The notes beneath the pieces were generated by a model. That model saw nothing but the letters and a program-made list of their open reading frames with translations, was not told the origin of the DNA and made no database searches. Below are positions 10,870 through 22,875 of a DNA stretch of 64,000 bases, in pieces. Both the position numbers and the translations under genes were made by a program. Within the stretch, counting starts at the first letter, position 1; each line of letters starts with the position of its first letter. The stretch comes from Gnetum montanum (taxonomy: Eukaryota > Streptophyta > Gnetopsida > Gnetales > Gnetaceae): NCBI GenBank assembly GCA_015680685.1, contig MNCI01025188.1:55959-119958 (forward strand), written 5' to 3'.

Positions 10870-11070
10870 GGCTCCTAGGAAGCAACTGATGGCACTCTTT
10901 TATTACCCCAACCCATTCCTTTAATACAGATGGAAACACATCGGGGGAACAATGAAGGCTAGCAGTTATGATGGAGTTGTCTAACATGGTTAAGTAGAGG
11001 TTAGGAGTTGGAAACTCCAAGAATACTAATCTTAATAATTTACAACAAGTTCAATTGGCCCCAATCACTG

Positions 11071-11548
11071 TGAGCTCAAGTTAGATAAGTGCCCTCATTG
11101 ATAATGGGGTGAGTCACAAATACATGGTCCCATCCATGGTAAAAGACTTGCAGCTAAAGATGGAACCAATCCAAGCCTCCTACAAACAGGCCAAGTTCAG
11201 ATCCCTTTGGTGGATCTGGGTGTGTCGCAGTGTCCCAGTTCAACTGGGCTCATGAAAAGGAGTTCTAGATTTTCAATTCTAGATATGGATACCTTTCAGG
11301 TTATTTTGGGGCAAGGATTTTTATGCAAGGCCAAAGTTTTTACAGCTCCACACTTAGACCTAATCTTCATTTTACATGAAAGCTCCACATGCCTAGTTCA
11401 AACCCATGGAGCACAGATTGGGAAGGGAGAGGACTCTAACCCCCAGATTGTGTCACCAATGGTGATGAATCACTTGGCCAGGGATCCCACAAGAAAATTT
11501 CTACTAGCTATGCAAATGGGTGATCCTTCTAAGGCTTGTGGATCCTAA
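11071..11548 (+). pseudogene. Aspartic protease region of chromovirus C
   Basis: The protease motif appears as ALIDNGVSHKYM, where the family usually has D-S/T-G, so the second residue is Asn. Downstream, in a shifted frame, come FQVILGQGFL (the flap-distal LGxxFL type) and a linker towards RT. The gene would process the Gag-Pol polyprotein. The frameshift near 11200 disables it. Confidence 0.6.
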
Positions 11549-11575
11549 AAAAATATTGATCCTTGCATAGAATAG

Positions 11576-13010
11576 GTGCTAGAAAATTTTAAAGATGTGA
11601 TGCCACTTGAATTACTAGGTAGTTTGCCACCTCGAAGGGCCATGGATCACAAAATAGAATTGCAGCTAGGTACTAACCCACTGATCCAAAGGCCATATCG
11701 CTTAACAAGACAAAAATTGGGGGAATTAAAGAAGCAACTTGAGAGTTTGATGTCTAAGGGATAAATTTATCTCTCAAAATCCCCTTATGGGGCACTAGTG
11801 CTATTTGTCACCAAAGAGGATGGAATGCTGCATCTCTATTGTGATTACAAGTTGCTGAATAAACACACTATCAAGAACAAGTACCCAATACCACTCATTT
11901 TAGATTTATTCGATTAATTGGCAAGGGATCGGTACTTCAACTAGCTAGACCTTTGACAATGGTACTATTAGGTTTGCATCGTAGAAAGGGATGAAGAAAA
12001 AACTACATGCATAACTCGGTATGGGTCCTGCAAGTGGACAGTGATGCCCTTTGGGCTTTGCAATGCACCAGCTACATTTTGTACCTTGATGTATGAGATA
12101 TTTCAACACTTCGTAGAAAAATTTATGATTGTCTATCTTGATGATATTTTGATATATAGCCAAACAATGGAGGAACATGTTCTCCACCTACAGTTGGCCC
12201 TTAAGAAGCTACAAGAAAATCAGCTATATATTATGAAAGAGAAATGTGAATTCTGCTATTTGGAGTTGAAATTTTTGGAACATCTTGTAGGGTATGGGAA
12301 GGTAAAGCCAAATTTGAAGAAGGTCAAGGTTGTGCGCAAATGGCCCACTCCCACTAATGTGCACGAGGTTAGACAGTTTATGGGGTTAGCCAGCTTCTAG
12401 CAAAAATTCATTAGAAATTTCTTAGGTATTGCTACTCCTCTATCTAATTTGCAAAAGAAAGAAGTCACATGGCAGTGGGATTCAAACTATTAGCAAGCCT
12501 TCAAGAGGATCAAAGAAGCTTTAACATCTCATCCAATGTTGGCATTGCTTGATTTCTCAAAACCCTTTGAGGTTCATATTGATGCCAGTGGGAATGCAAT
12601 TGGTGGCATGTTGCTCCAGGAAGGTCATCCTATTGCATATGAGTCCTGAAAGCTGAATCAAGTAGAGTAGAGATGGACAGTCCATGAAAAGGAAACATTT
12701 GCTATTATCTATTGCTTAAGAGCATGGAGACACTAATTGCTAGGAAGTCAAGTCCTTATGAAGACAGATAATCTGGCCACTAACTATCTATTGAATCAAA
12801 TGAAGCTGAGGCCCAAATAGGCTTGATGGTTGGCCATGCTATCTGAATTTGATTTGCAATTGACCTACTGTCTTGGGAAAGAGAATGTGGTGGCAGATGC
12901 ATTGAGCCACTGTCTGTAGCTTGCCTCCTAGCTCTTTTCCATCACTAGGCCACAAACTTCACATGTTCAATGTGATGAAGTGTTGTTGGCTCAAATCCAA
13001 GATGGCTTAA
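11576..13010 (+). pseudogene. Reverse transcriptase and RNase H of chromovirus C
   Basis: RT motifs in order are a DHKIEL segment, [15 protein letters not shown], the substrate-binding WTVMPFGLCNAPATF, and the catalytic YLDDILIYS at 12137-12163. RNase H follows, with FEVHIDASGNAIGG (Asp), HEKETFAIIYCL (Glu), MKTDNLA (Asp) and VVADALS (Asp), so all four catalytic acids are recognisable. In-frame stops are frequent (11762, 12398, 12646 and others). The enzyme would copy element RNA to DNA. The sequence places it with the plant chromoviruses. Confidence 0.85.
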
Positions 13011-14007
13011 AAAGAGATCCTCATATCACTGATCTAATGAAGTTGATAGAAATTGGGTGAGCACCACAGTTCAAAATGAGGGATGGACTATTTTTTTTCC
13101 GTGATAATTAGATATGTGTTTTGGATTAGGATGGCCTATGTAAGGAGATAATCTGAGAATTCCATGACACATAGTGGGCTGGGCACCTCGGACAACAAAC
13201 AACCTTGGCACTCATTGAGAGAACATTGATGAATACCTTCGACACTATGTTCGTAGTGACCAAAAGAACTGGCCTTTTATATTAGGGATTGTCTAGCTAA
13301 GTTATAACATCTAGAAGTCATCAGCTATTGGGTTTTCTCCTACAAAATTAGTAATGGGAAGGCAACCCATTGCCCCACATATAGTCTCCCTCTCATTGTA
13401 GGGTCGACATCCCTTAGTAGATGAATTTTTTAGAGTGTGGTTTGAAAATGTTGAAATAGCAAAATATCATCTAGAGAGGGCAGTGCAGTGAATGAAAAAG
13501 TATGTTGATAAAAAATGCCAACACCATGAATTTAAGGTGGGAGATTGGGTTCTCTTGAAGTTGGACCCATGTCAGTTCAAACCAAAACAGGGAACTACCT
13601 CTAAGTTGATGAGGCAGTATGATGGTCCCCTCTTGATCATTGATAAAATTAACCCTATGACATATAAGCTATAGCTATTGATCAATATGGACCAGGTCCA
13701 TCCAGTTTTTCATGTCAGCATGATGAAGCCATTGTCGGATGGGTTCCCCTATCTGGAAAGAAGTCTCTCAATTTGAGAGTGACCTTGTATACAATCTATA
13801 CAAGAAAAGAAAGAAAATTGCATTTGAAACTTTCGGACCACTGCCCATGGTGTAGATTTAAAAGTGAAGTTCCTAGTCCACTAGAAACACTTTCCTGATG
13901 TCGATGATAGTTGGGAACTAGTGGAGCATTTGAGGTCCCAGGAAAACTTAATCCTAGAATTCTATCATGAGCAAGAAATTGACCTCCCACCTTGGCTGCT
14001 TCGATGA
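13011..14007 (+). pseudogene. Integrase remnant and chromodomain of chromovirus C
   Basis: The zinc-binding N-terminal part is barely visible (FHDT-WAGHLGQQTT near 13160-13205). The sequence then jumps at about 13225 straight to the post-catalytic segment (YLRHYVRSDQKNW). The DDE core, normally about 200 residues, is missing. The C-terminal part has VGDWVLLKL (13536-13562), a VHPVFHVSMMKPL joint (13690-13728) and a chromodomain (DDSWELVEHLRSQENLILEF) ending at a stop at 14007. The chromodomain normally steers insertion to chromatin marks. The core deletion means this copy cannot integrate by itself. Confidence 0.75.
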
Positions 14008-14621
14008 TGGATGGAGAAACCTTCCATGAAAATAAAAATTAGAAGAGGCATGACATGTGATGCCCTATAGGATTCAGGAGGGAATTACTATGAGAGCCTA
14101 CCACAAACAAGGGAGGAAGGTACCTAGAGCCTTTTGAAGTGCTCTATAGGTGATGTGGCTCAAGTTTCAAATAGAAAGGTGCTATGTTGAACTTGAGACG
14201 ACTAGACCTTTCAATTTAAACGAGTCTGGGGATGCCTTGAAACTCATACATCCCTAGGTTGGTGTGTTCTATCATGTTGCAATGATATGCCACCTAATGT
14301 CCTCCCATAGCCTAGCATTTAGGCTAGGTATGGAAGGATGGATAGGCCAACTCTTGAGGGGTGATGCTCTTGACTTGGGTATTGGATGCTAGGATGAGTC
14401 TGGATCTTCGGAAGATGGTTGAGTTTAAAAAAAATTATTTACGGCCTTAGGCCTTAGCAATTGGACCTTCCAAAATTGAAGATCCCTTCAAACTTGACTC
14501 AGAATAGTATGGGCATACTTCCCTGAAATTGATGGAATCCTCCCTTGGGTTTGATGTAGCTACTTCATGGGTTACCCAGGCCATGCTTTGAGGTCGTCAC
14601 TCATTTTAAGTAGGGGAGGAT
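14008..14621 (+). other. 3' untranslated part and polypurine tract of C
   Basis: No ORF is present. The polypurine tract AGTAGGGGAGGAT (14609-14621) abuts the 3' LTR and would prime plus-strand synthesis. Confidence 0.8.
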
Positions 14622-14932
14622 TATGAGAGAGGTAGCAGGGTTGGTGGTGGCTTGCTACCTCCCCCAGGGTTCGAGGGTTGTGGGGGCATAAGGGGTCCTC
14701 CGATCCTTATGTCTTCAAAACCATATTGGCATGGTAGTTCCATGCATTAGCAAGAGGAGGCTATGACCTCCCTCATTACCCCACTTGGTAGGACCTTGCC
14801 TAGGAGGGTTACGTAGTTCAACTCTACGTTAGGGTGTTTTTATCGAGTGTGTCATGGGACGTGCTATGGGATGTTGTGTGTGCTCTTTAGAGCATGACAC
14901 CAACTACATGCACGCAGTGATGAATTTAGAGG
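14622..14932 (+). repeat. 3' LTR of chromovirus C, left part
   Basis: It begins TATGAGAGAGG (TG changed to TA) and matches the 5' LTR up to position 14932, where element B is inserted. The last five bases, agagg, are one copy of the target duplication of B. Confidence 0.9.
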
Positions 14933-15826
14933 TGATGAGTGGCGAGGTACCCCTATACTTAACCATATAAATACAAGCATTTCACGCATGATTCGATTGA
15001 ACTTCGCAGATGTGCTAGTTGTGGTATCTAGATAGTTACACGCTGATCGCAGTTTGTTGTCTTCCCACCTAGACTAGTATTTGCTTTATCATGTATGGTC
15101 TAGTCTAGAGTGAGGTGTATGATATGTTCCTAAACTAATGCTACTCCTGAAGGTGATGGAAGATAACTTTAACTAAGCTAAGAGGAAAAGGGAAGAGAGA
15201 GTTATGCTAAGAGAAAATAGGGGGAGAGAATCTAAACTAGCCTAAGTGCGATAAGCATCCATTCCTTAAACATCCATACACATCTTGGACCTCATGCACA
15301 ACTACCACTAGGATTACCAAACGTAGATCCTAGGTATGCTACTGGGTTACTAAGTAGTCACACTTAAGTGCTCATGATTAAGTTGTACTCATTCTGCGTT
15401 TACTAGGAGTTGAGGGTGAAGAGATATTAACTATGAAAGCAATAAATAACAATAATAATTAAATAATTAAACTAAGTGAATGTTGCAATGATGAAGTAAT
15501 CTCAATCTTTATTTCTGGTCATGTGCGTGTCCAAGTATGTCACACTCAAATAAAGGATGCTATACAATTACAATCATCACACTATGGGCATGCACTAAGA
15601 GATAGGGTTGAGAGAAAAATGACAAAGAGATCCTATACTAAACTTAACTCCTAAAACTAAGTAAAGACTCCATTTTCTCATGCACCTACATGTGTATATA
15701 TAGGTCCACATAGGAACCACGATATCGCATATCCAATATCATTTTGGGATGCGATATCGCGTACCTAATATCGCGTATCCAATATCGTGGATCCGATATT
15801 GCAACCAGATGAACCACAATTCATCA
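14933..15826 (-). repeat. 3' LTR of element B (894 bp)
   Basis: Begins TGATGAGTGG and ends TTCATCA on the plus strand. It contains the palindrome region at about 15720-15800 and, on the minus strand, a TATATATA-type box near 15693-15702. Confidence 0.9.
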
Positions 15827-15836
15827 AACCCCCACG
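15827..15836 (-). other. Polypurine tract of element B
   Basis: The minus strand reads CGTGGGGGTT directly before the LTR start TGATGAATTG. This is where plus-strand DNA synthesis would start. Confidence 0.85.
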
Positions 15837-16083
15837 ATTGAATAAGACCTCATCCTCAAGTCAAAATAAGAACAAGCCCCATTGATTACATAGTGGATAG
15901 ATATGGGATTATTAACTGACAAGAAATCTATTCATGCCATAGTGGAGGACTCAATAGAAGAAAAATTGGACACCACACAAAAATGCAAAATTCCCAAAAT
16001 TACAAAATTACAAAATTGGGTAGAACTCATGTGGTTCCTGGTGGCAGTGGCTCCTCCATGGGTTGCTTTCCCTTGTCTTATGC

Positions 16084-18820
16084 TTAAGCTTTTGGAATTT
16101 GATGACGTTGAAGTAATGCTTGGAGTTTCTCCTCTTTAGTTTGGGGGCCCTGTGCCATCCATGCTGATGCTCTAATGTTTGATGGAGTTGGCACCTCCCA
16201 TGGGCACGGTAGTTGCAGAAAAATTGTGTTTGCCTTGACATACCAGGCCACAAACAACCATCGTTCTTCATTATAGGCTCTAGCTTTGTCTTTGCACTCT
16301 TGAAAATCTGTAAGCCATCGAGCCAAGTCTATTGCAACATCCTTTTGTCTTTGGTAGCTTGCTTTGACCACCTCTAGTTCAGAATTTGTGACTTCCAATT
16401 TCTGCAATGTTTTATTATGTTCAGAAAATTCTGCTTCATACTTGGCATAGGTGGTGGCTACCTATTTTTTGAGCTCTGTCCTTAGGCATCCTACTGTCAA
16501 CATGGCTAGATTGGCATACCACAGGTCTACCAACTCCATGTACTCTATAAGATCTTGAATCTATAGGTCCCAACTCTTAAGTTCCACTTGGTGGACAAAT
16601 GCATATGTGTTCAATATGGCCTTCCAATCAATGTGTTGAGCATTGAAAGTATTGATGTGGGCCTTAGCCATATGGATATCCTTCTCGATGATTTGTTTGT
16701 ACATTCCCACCTGGTCTTGAAAGTGCTCTTTTAACTTTTCACGTTGCTTGGCCTCGTTCTGCCATGTGCTTATCTTGATGACCATCTTTTGATGGATGGT
16801 GCGTACCTCCTCCATTGAGAGTGTTTGATTTTCCCTGGCCAAATGGTTCATGTCTTGGTTGATCCTAATTAGCTGTTCTCATAGCTGCTGAAAATGCTCT
16901 TCAAGAACATTCTTCTGTTTCTCCACAAAGGTCAACCGAAGATTTTTCGCAACAAGTTGTTTGTTTTTTTCTTGTAAGGCCTTGAGTGTCTTGGCATGCA
17001 CATAAGTTTGCACTTGTGCCATGAAGGCATCCTAGTTAACCTTCTCTTTTTCTTCTGCCATCCTTTTATTTTTCACCAGCAACTTGTCAAGTTGCTTAAT
17101 CCTGAAGGTGTCTAGCTGGTCTGTGGGAACAAATTGATAAGGATATCACTATGCAGCCTACAGGGTTACGAGCTTTTCTTGTAATGTTACCACTTCTGCT
17201 TCTGCATGCTCGACCCTCATCTTTGTCAGGATCAACTTTTCCTTGGTGGAGATGAGGTTTGATTGTGCTACTATAACATCCTATGGGAGGTCAAACAAGG
17301 ATGTCATTACTTGTCCTATTTGCAGCAGATGATCAAGCACATCCTCATGCTCTACAGGAGTCATTGAGGGGCTAGACAAAGCTTGAGCATCCCGTGCTCC
17401 TGTGAAATCTATCAGTGGCACAATAGGAACGTGAAAATATTCATTGATGTGGTTTGTGACCACCTCTATGGCTCCTACTACATCCTGGTGTTGCATGACC
17501 ACCACTGTGGCCCCTTCACCAGTCTCTAGTTCCACTTGAAAGGATGCAGTATTCCTTGAAATTTGTGTGACCAATAACTCTTCCCTCCTCCTGTTTGAAT
17601 GGACACCTCGTCCTATGCATGATCTAGGAGATAGTGGGCCATATGGTATCATTGATGACGTAAATGAGATTTTCATCATCACGACTTCCCAAACTGACCA
17701 TCTTTGCGATAGCCTTGAGATGGCTCATCAATGGTTGGTAATCCTGCGGCAGTGGTGGTTGATCTCGCTAGCTCATACTAGGCCTTGCTTCTTGTTGTTG
17801 ACTGGGTCCTGTGCTTAGAGGTTGGCTGGGCCTTGTAAGTTGAGTTGTACTGGGCCTCACCATCTATTCTTGCTCTTTTTCTGGCCCCAGCATCTCACCA
17901 ACAATTTTCCTTGTAGTTAGTGGCTTTAGCAGTTCAACGTATGAAGCATTTTGGGCTTTCCTAAGGACATCATTGGTCTATCCTTGAATACCAGCATGCT
18001 TGCATAGCTTCCTGATGAGACAGGGAAAGGGCAAAGCAAATTTCCCTATCTTAGATTCTTCAAACCGCCTTAGGATCTCCATGAAATATAGATGAGGCAG
18101 GTTAGCATTAACCTTTCCTATTAATATCGCACATCCTCTTGCCACATATCTTGAAATTCTATTTATTCCTTTTGTGGGAAAGGTGTGATGAGTTCCAATT
18201 TTAAAGTAGATTTTCTCTTCCAATGTCAAATCTCCATAGGTATTATCTTTTTTACCATATGCCCTGTCTAACCAAACCTTTCGTGCATCAGCATCAGAGC
18301 AAGTGGAAAGATGAGCAACCTTTGGCCCAGTATTTAGGAGGTTTAACACTTTCAAGATGGCTTGGATGGAGAAATCAATAGATACACCAAAAATGTTAAC
18401 TGTGGTGCCTTCTTCTTTATTGTGTTGAAATTGGTACATTTCTCCTAAGTACTAGGCACCACTTTCAGAGAGGATAGGCCATAATGGAAACCCCTTAAGA
18501 TGGTCCGTAATGGCCTCAGGAGAAAATTCTGTGAAAGGGCTGAAGTTCAATTCCACAATCACTACAGCTGATGTGGACCTTTCACGGATGGCCTAGACAC
18601 ACTCTGGGGGCAACATGAGGTGTATTCCCTATTCAGGCACTATAGCAGCTTGTCCTTCTACCTATCTTAATTACACAGTGGCAGGGTCTTCTTGATGGAT
18701 ACTGAATGATTACTCATCCTACTCTACATGTTGTTCGACAGACATCTATTTTTTACCTCTCCTGGGTTGCTTTAACACACCTTGAGTGGGACCTTCTTAT
18801 TGTGCACGCTTTGGGGCCAT
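16084..18820 (-). pseudogene. Accessory ORF2 of element B: plant-transposon-type domain plus coiled coil
   Basis: The start is the ATG at 18820 (MAPK, then basic residues), conserved in A. After a disordered N-terminus comes a globular segment (18439-17978) with FGVSIDFS, HLYFMEIL and LPFPCLIRKLC, which resembles the 'putative plant transposon protein' domain found in Athila-type ORFs. A Gln/Ser/Pro-rich linker follows (about 17870-17700), then a long Glu/Lys/Gln-rich coiled coil (17280-16100) ending at the stop at 16084. The product would be about 912 residues. There are several in-frame stops and one frameshift near 17690, and no introns were seen. No signal peptide or membrane helix was recognised, so it does not look like an envelope protein. 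The function is unknown. Confidence 0.68.
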
Positions 18821-19068
18821 CTGCAATTACACGGGGCCAATCATTAGTAAGGTTACTTACCAAAGTTAAGTTATACCTTACTTCTTACCTTAATGAGTTA
18901 ATCCTGATTCCGTGTGATTTTAAAGTTAAGATTCTTTATGGAAATGTCCCCAAAATATTTTAATAATTGGTACACTTTGCTTAGGTGGTTTCAAATTTTA
19001 GATTCTTGGATAGTGTCCTTTGGGCAATGACACATTTCAAAAAATTTATGTGTAATTCAGCATGTACC

Positions 19069-19340
19069 GCTCCCCCACAACTAAGCTAAACATTCTAGGT
19101 TCAAGTAGGTTTAGACAGACTAAAAATTGGAGCACCAACGAGCAAGTTATGATTATCAAAGCAAGAGATGCACAATTGCAAGTTGTAGAAAAAAATTTGA
19201 AAAACTTCCCTCATGTGAACAGTTGCAACTGATGGTGATAGGCATGGGGGGTCAAGGACATGATGTCATGTACCCGCTAGCGGGGACCCGATATCATGTC
19301 AGACTTGATATCGAGTACCTGATATTGCATCCTACCGAAT
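19069..19340 (-). promoter_or_regulatory. Internal regulatory stretch of element B (palindromes, PPT-like motif)
   Basis: It aligns with 553-840 of element A. Degenerate GATATC palindromes lie at 19289-19340, and a TGTGGGGGAG purine run (minus strand) lies at 19086-19069. The TATA box present in A has been lost here. The position, just upstream of ORF2, supports an ancestral internal promoter. Confidence 0.42.
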
Positions 19341-20714
19341 ATAGGGCACTTGAATAATTTACGAAATTTTTAAAGCTTTTTGAAACTCTAAGGTATAAAC
19401 TGAGGACATGTAGATCAATGTAAAGAGGTCCAAGGTAATACAACTAATTCTGAAGACACAAAGATTAGAATGGTATAAAATTTGTCAATAAAAACTATGA
19501 AAAGTAGGGGGAAAAAGATATGTGTTAGCTTATAGGAATGTTCGAACTAAAAGGATAATAAGGGAACGAAAAAATTGTTGGTAATACTTAGAGGGTATTG
19601 AATGATGTGTGGTAAATGTGTTATAAGTGTAAATTACAGAGGTTACGCAAGTGGATCCTCCTCAAAGAAGGTTTTAACCTATAATGCCCTTACGTAACCA
19701 CACCTTAAAATGTCCATGGGTACTAGAAGGGTTAAATGCAATCAACACCAATTTCATAAAACACACACATGTAAATATCACCGCTATGAGAGGTGAATTC
19801 CATGCTACCCAAGTCACAAGTCACAATTACATGAATAGCGAGGTGAAGTGAATTGTAGAAGGGATTACAGAGATCGATACATGAGGTAATGGACCCAGGA
19901 TAGACTGAATCCCACAATGTTAGGCATGATTAATGTGTCATTAACTAGTTGCTCCAAAAATCAGGACCAAGTCCATTTCTTTGATCAGTGACATCCCATT
20001 GCTTCATCCAATGATGGAAAACCATAAGAGCACCATGATAGCAAGGTGTACAATCACTTGGCATTTCGTATAAGGGAGGAGTGATTTTGCTTTGTGGAAC
20101 TTTTTTTCTATTTCTCTTTTTTTGTCTCTATTTCTCTTTTTTCTTTGAATGAATGCTTAAGCTAGAGAAGCTACCAACCTTCAGGCATGGATGCATGTCT
20201 TTCCAGTGGGACCCCCTAGAAGAGCATTATTATTATTTTAGTCGAGTGCCTTTTGATTACTCTTACTCCCATTTTTTGTTAGATCTACAAGGATCTTAGT
20301 ACAACCAAGCTACATGATAACTCCTACACATGCCACCAAAGAGAATCCATAAATCCCCTTGATGTCACACCCTGGTCATTCCTTCTTGGTCCACCATTCT
20401 TCACTCTGGGCATAATGAGCACAAAATTATTTTAAGTTTTAATGATTAGGAACATCATTGTACCCAAAGTAGAACCTCTTATTAATAGAATGGATGGATG
20501 GATGTTGTGAGCTCACTATTCAAATAATTAGTTACCTGAGTCTTGATAACATAGAACAACACCTCAACCAACGAGTCACATGAGTGTTTTATTCATAGAT
20601 GAGATTACTCATAAAAAGACAAAAAGACAAAATAATAAGTTGAAAAGTGAAAAACTGAAAAAAAAAATTTCAAAATTAAAGAAAATGAAAAATATTTATT
20701 AATCATACTTTTTA
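19341..20714 (-). other. Non-coding spacer of element B
   Basis: Counterpart of 850-2232 in element A. No ORF was recognised. Conserved blocks and a pyrimidine run near 20100-20140 are shared. Confidence 0.55.
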
Positions 20715-22730
20715 TTAGAGTGGGGGATACCCCCCATAACTAAACGGTTGAGCGTAGCAAGGATTAATAAATAAAAAGTTGGAATCATTGCATGTTGGAC
20801 GTATTGGGATCCGGTCATATATGAACTATTGGATGTCTTTTGATGTGGTGGTTGGAACATACCCTGAGTGGGGTTCACACACTTGATTATAGTAAGCATA
20901 GTGGGGAAATTTATAGTATGTAGTTAATTGGTGAGTGGTTGACCAACTATGGCACCCTTGACTGTAAGATGGTATGCAAGGATCGATCTGTCTTCCTCAG
21001 TGGCTATATTCATTGGGCCCCATGGTTGTTGGAGTAGTGGTTGGTGGCCTTGATAAGGTAACATGAGGCATTGGGATTGAAGAGGAAAATGCATCATAGT
21101 GTTGGACTTGTGCTAGGTTAGAGGATGCAGTGGTCTCAAAATTGTGTGGTCCCTTTCTATGATCATGTCTAAAGAAGGGACGCCTTTGATGTTGTAGAGA
21201 GTCCCCACTGCTATTAACAGTAGTAGCACAAGTAATGTTTGTGGGTTAATGCTATGGTGCAAAACCTTCTGGAACACTTGGTGGCGATGTAGAAGGAGGC
21301 GAAAGATGAGAATGTTGAAATTGAGGAGAAGTGTAAGGTATCCAAGGTGGTTGTTGTGTTGGAGAGGATATGGGTTGATAGTATTGAGAATAATGATAAT
21401 AATGTGATGAGATAGAGTGTGTTGACCTAGTTGGGGAAACAGGATGTTGTACTTGATAAGCACTTAGGTTTGGATGATATGAGGGGTGTAACCAGTTTGA
21501 GGGTGGCCTTCCCCATGACTGGGATTGTTGCCACTGTGATTGAACACAGTATCTCTGTATGAACTCTAGATGTAACACTCTTTTCCAATGCTCCTGTAAA
21601 TGTGACAAGATTGGACATTGGCCCTTGAGGTGATTGTACAGGCAAATGTTGCACTGATATGTATGATTGGTAGTTAAGCTCTTATTCTCTTCTACCCTTC
21701 TTTCCGATTGTCTAAGGGTATTTTTTCCTACTTCTTGGTTCATCATAACTCTACCTCCAATAATGTTGGCATATTCCCCACACTTTTTATACATCCATTC
21801 CATCATCTTATTGATCTTTGCCTCAATTTCATTTAATGATTGTAGTGTTGGCAAAGATGATTCCACCTCCTTGAGGTGAGTTGATTTCTCCTCTTCATAA
21901 TCATGGGCCCTTGTTGATTTTTGGGCCTGTTGAGATTTCTTAGCATTCTCCACTTATTCTTTTGCAACCTGCTTAATAAGCTCTTGGCGTTGGTGGGTTC
22001 ATAGCTCATATAGTTGACCTCAAGCATACATCCATAGGGTGTCCCTTATTTCATTATAGAGCCCATCAATAATGTGGTACATTAGCCTTTCCTCAAAGAA
22101 CTCATGGCCTGGGTAGTTGTTTAATAATGCATAATATCTTTCTAAGGCCATGTCCAAGGGTTCATATTGTTCTTGTTTCCACTCTTGGATTTGTCTCCTC
22201 AAGGCTGATACTCTTGCATAAGTTTGATATCTTTTGTTGAAGAGTTCTACCATTGTTGGCCAATGTTAAATTGATTTTGGTTTTAAAGGCCTATACCATA
22301 CTTTTGCGTGGCCAAAGAGTGTCATATGAAAGAGCTTAAGTTTTTTCCATCCATTATCAATGTTGTTCCATGCATAGGCATCATGGAAGGCTTGTAGATG
22401 ATGTTGCAGATCTAAATCATAGCCTCTTGAAAACTTAGGAAAGTTGTTTAAGTTAATCTTGGGTAGACGACTTTCCTTACGATGCCTATGGGATATTCGA
22501 ATAGCCTCTTGTATATGCATTAAGCTTGTAGTGGCTAGTAGGGGTTCATCGTCACTAGGTAGGTTATGCATCCATGAGTTGGGATGATGTTGTCTTCATT
22601 TATGTTCATAAGAAACCCCTATATCAGATTGGGTACTCCAAACTTCATCATCATCTTCATATAATTCATTGGTTCTCCAATGAATTGCCTTACTAGTTGT
22701 TGCATTGTCATAGTCTTGTGAGAGAGACAT
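20715..22730 (-). pseudogene. gag: Retrotransposon gag of element B
   Basis: It starts at the ATG at 22730 and ends at 20715, about 670 codons, and is collinear with gag of A. It has the gag domain (NNFPKFSRGYDLD, AKVWYRPLKPKS, YQTYARVSALRRQIQEW), a zinc knuckle CNICLYNHLKGQC with the same short CX2CX3HX4C spacing, and a Pro/Tyr/Ser-rich tail. Stops occur at about 22597, 22266, 22020 and 21252. As in A, no protease follows, so particle assembly and processing would depend on another element. Confidence 0.84.
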
Positions 22731-22760
22731 GGTTATAACTTTGTGTGTGATTTAATTGAA

Positions 22761-22781
22761 ATTATTATTATTATTATTATT
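22761..22781. repeat. ATT microsatellite in 5' leader of element B
   Basis: About seven ATT units lie between the primer site and gag. The matching place in A has no such run, so it expanded after insertion or in this subfamily. Confidence 0.85.
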
Positions 22782-22857
22782 TTCTTGAAAGATATATCAT
22801 TAATACTTTGTTACAGCAATCTTGTATGGTGTAACTAATCTAAATAACTAACACCAT

Positions 22858-22874
22858 CCCCGACAACGGTGCCA
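22858..22874 (-). other. Primer binding site, tRNA-Asp type (element B)
   Basis: The plus strand reads CCCCGACAACGGTGCCA, which differs from the tRNA-Asp 3' end by two transitions, both at former CG sites. It lies one base from the 5' LTR. Confidence 0.85.
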
Positions 22875-22875
22875 A

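Noticed and set aside
14933-15826. A solo LTR independent of the sequence at 22876-23768
   Set aside because: A polypurine tract follows it, a primer site lies at the other copy, and target duplications flank the pair, so the two belong to one element.
16084-18820. ORF2 as an envelope-like protein of the Athila type
   Set aside because: The 3' position fits, but no signal peptide or membrane helix is visible and the C-terminal half is coiled coil.
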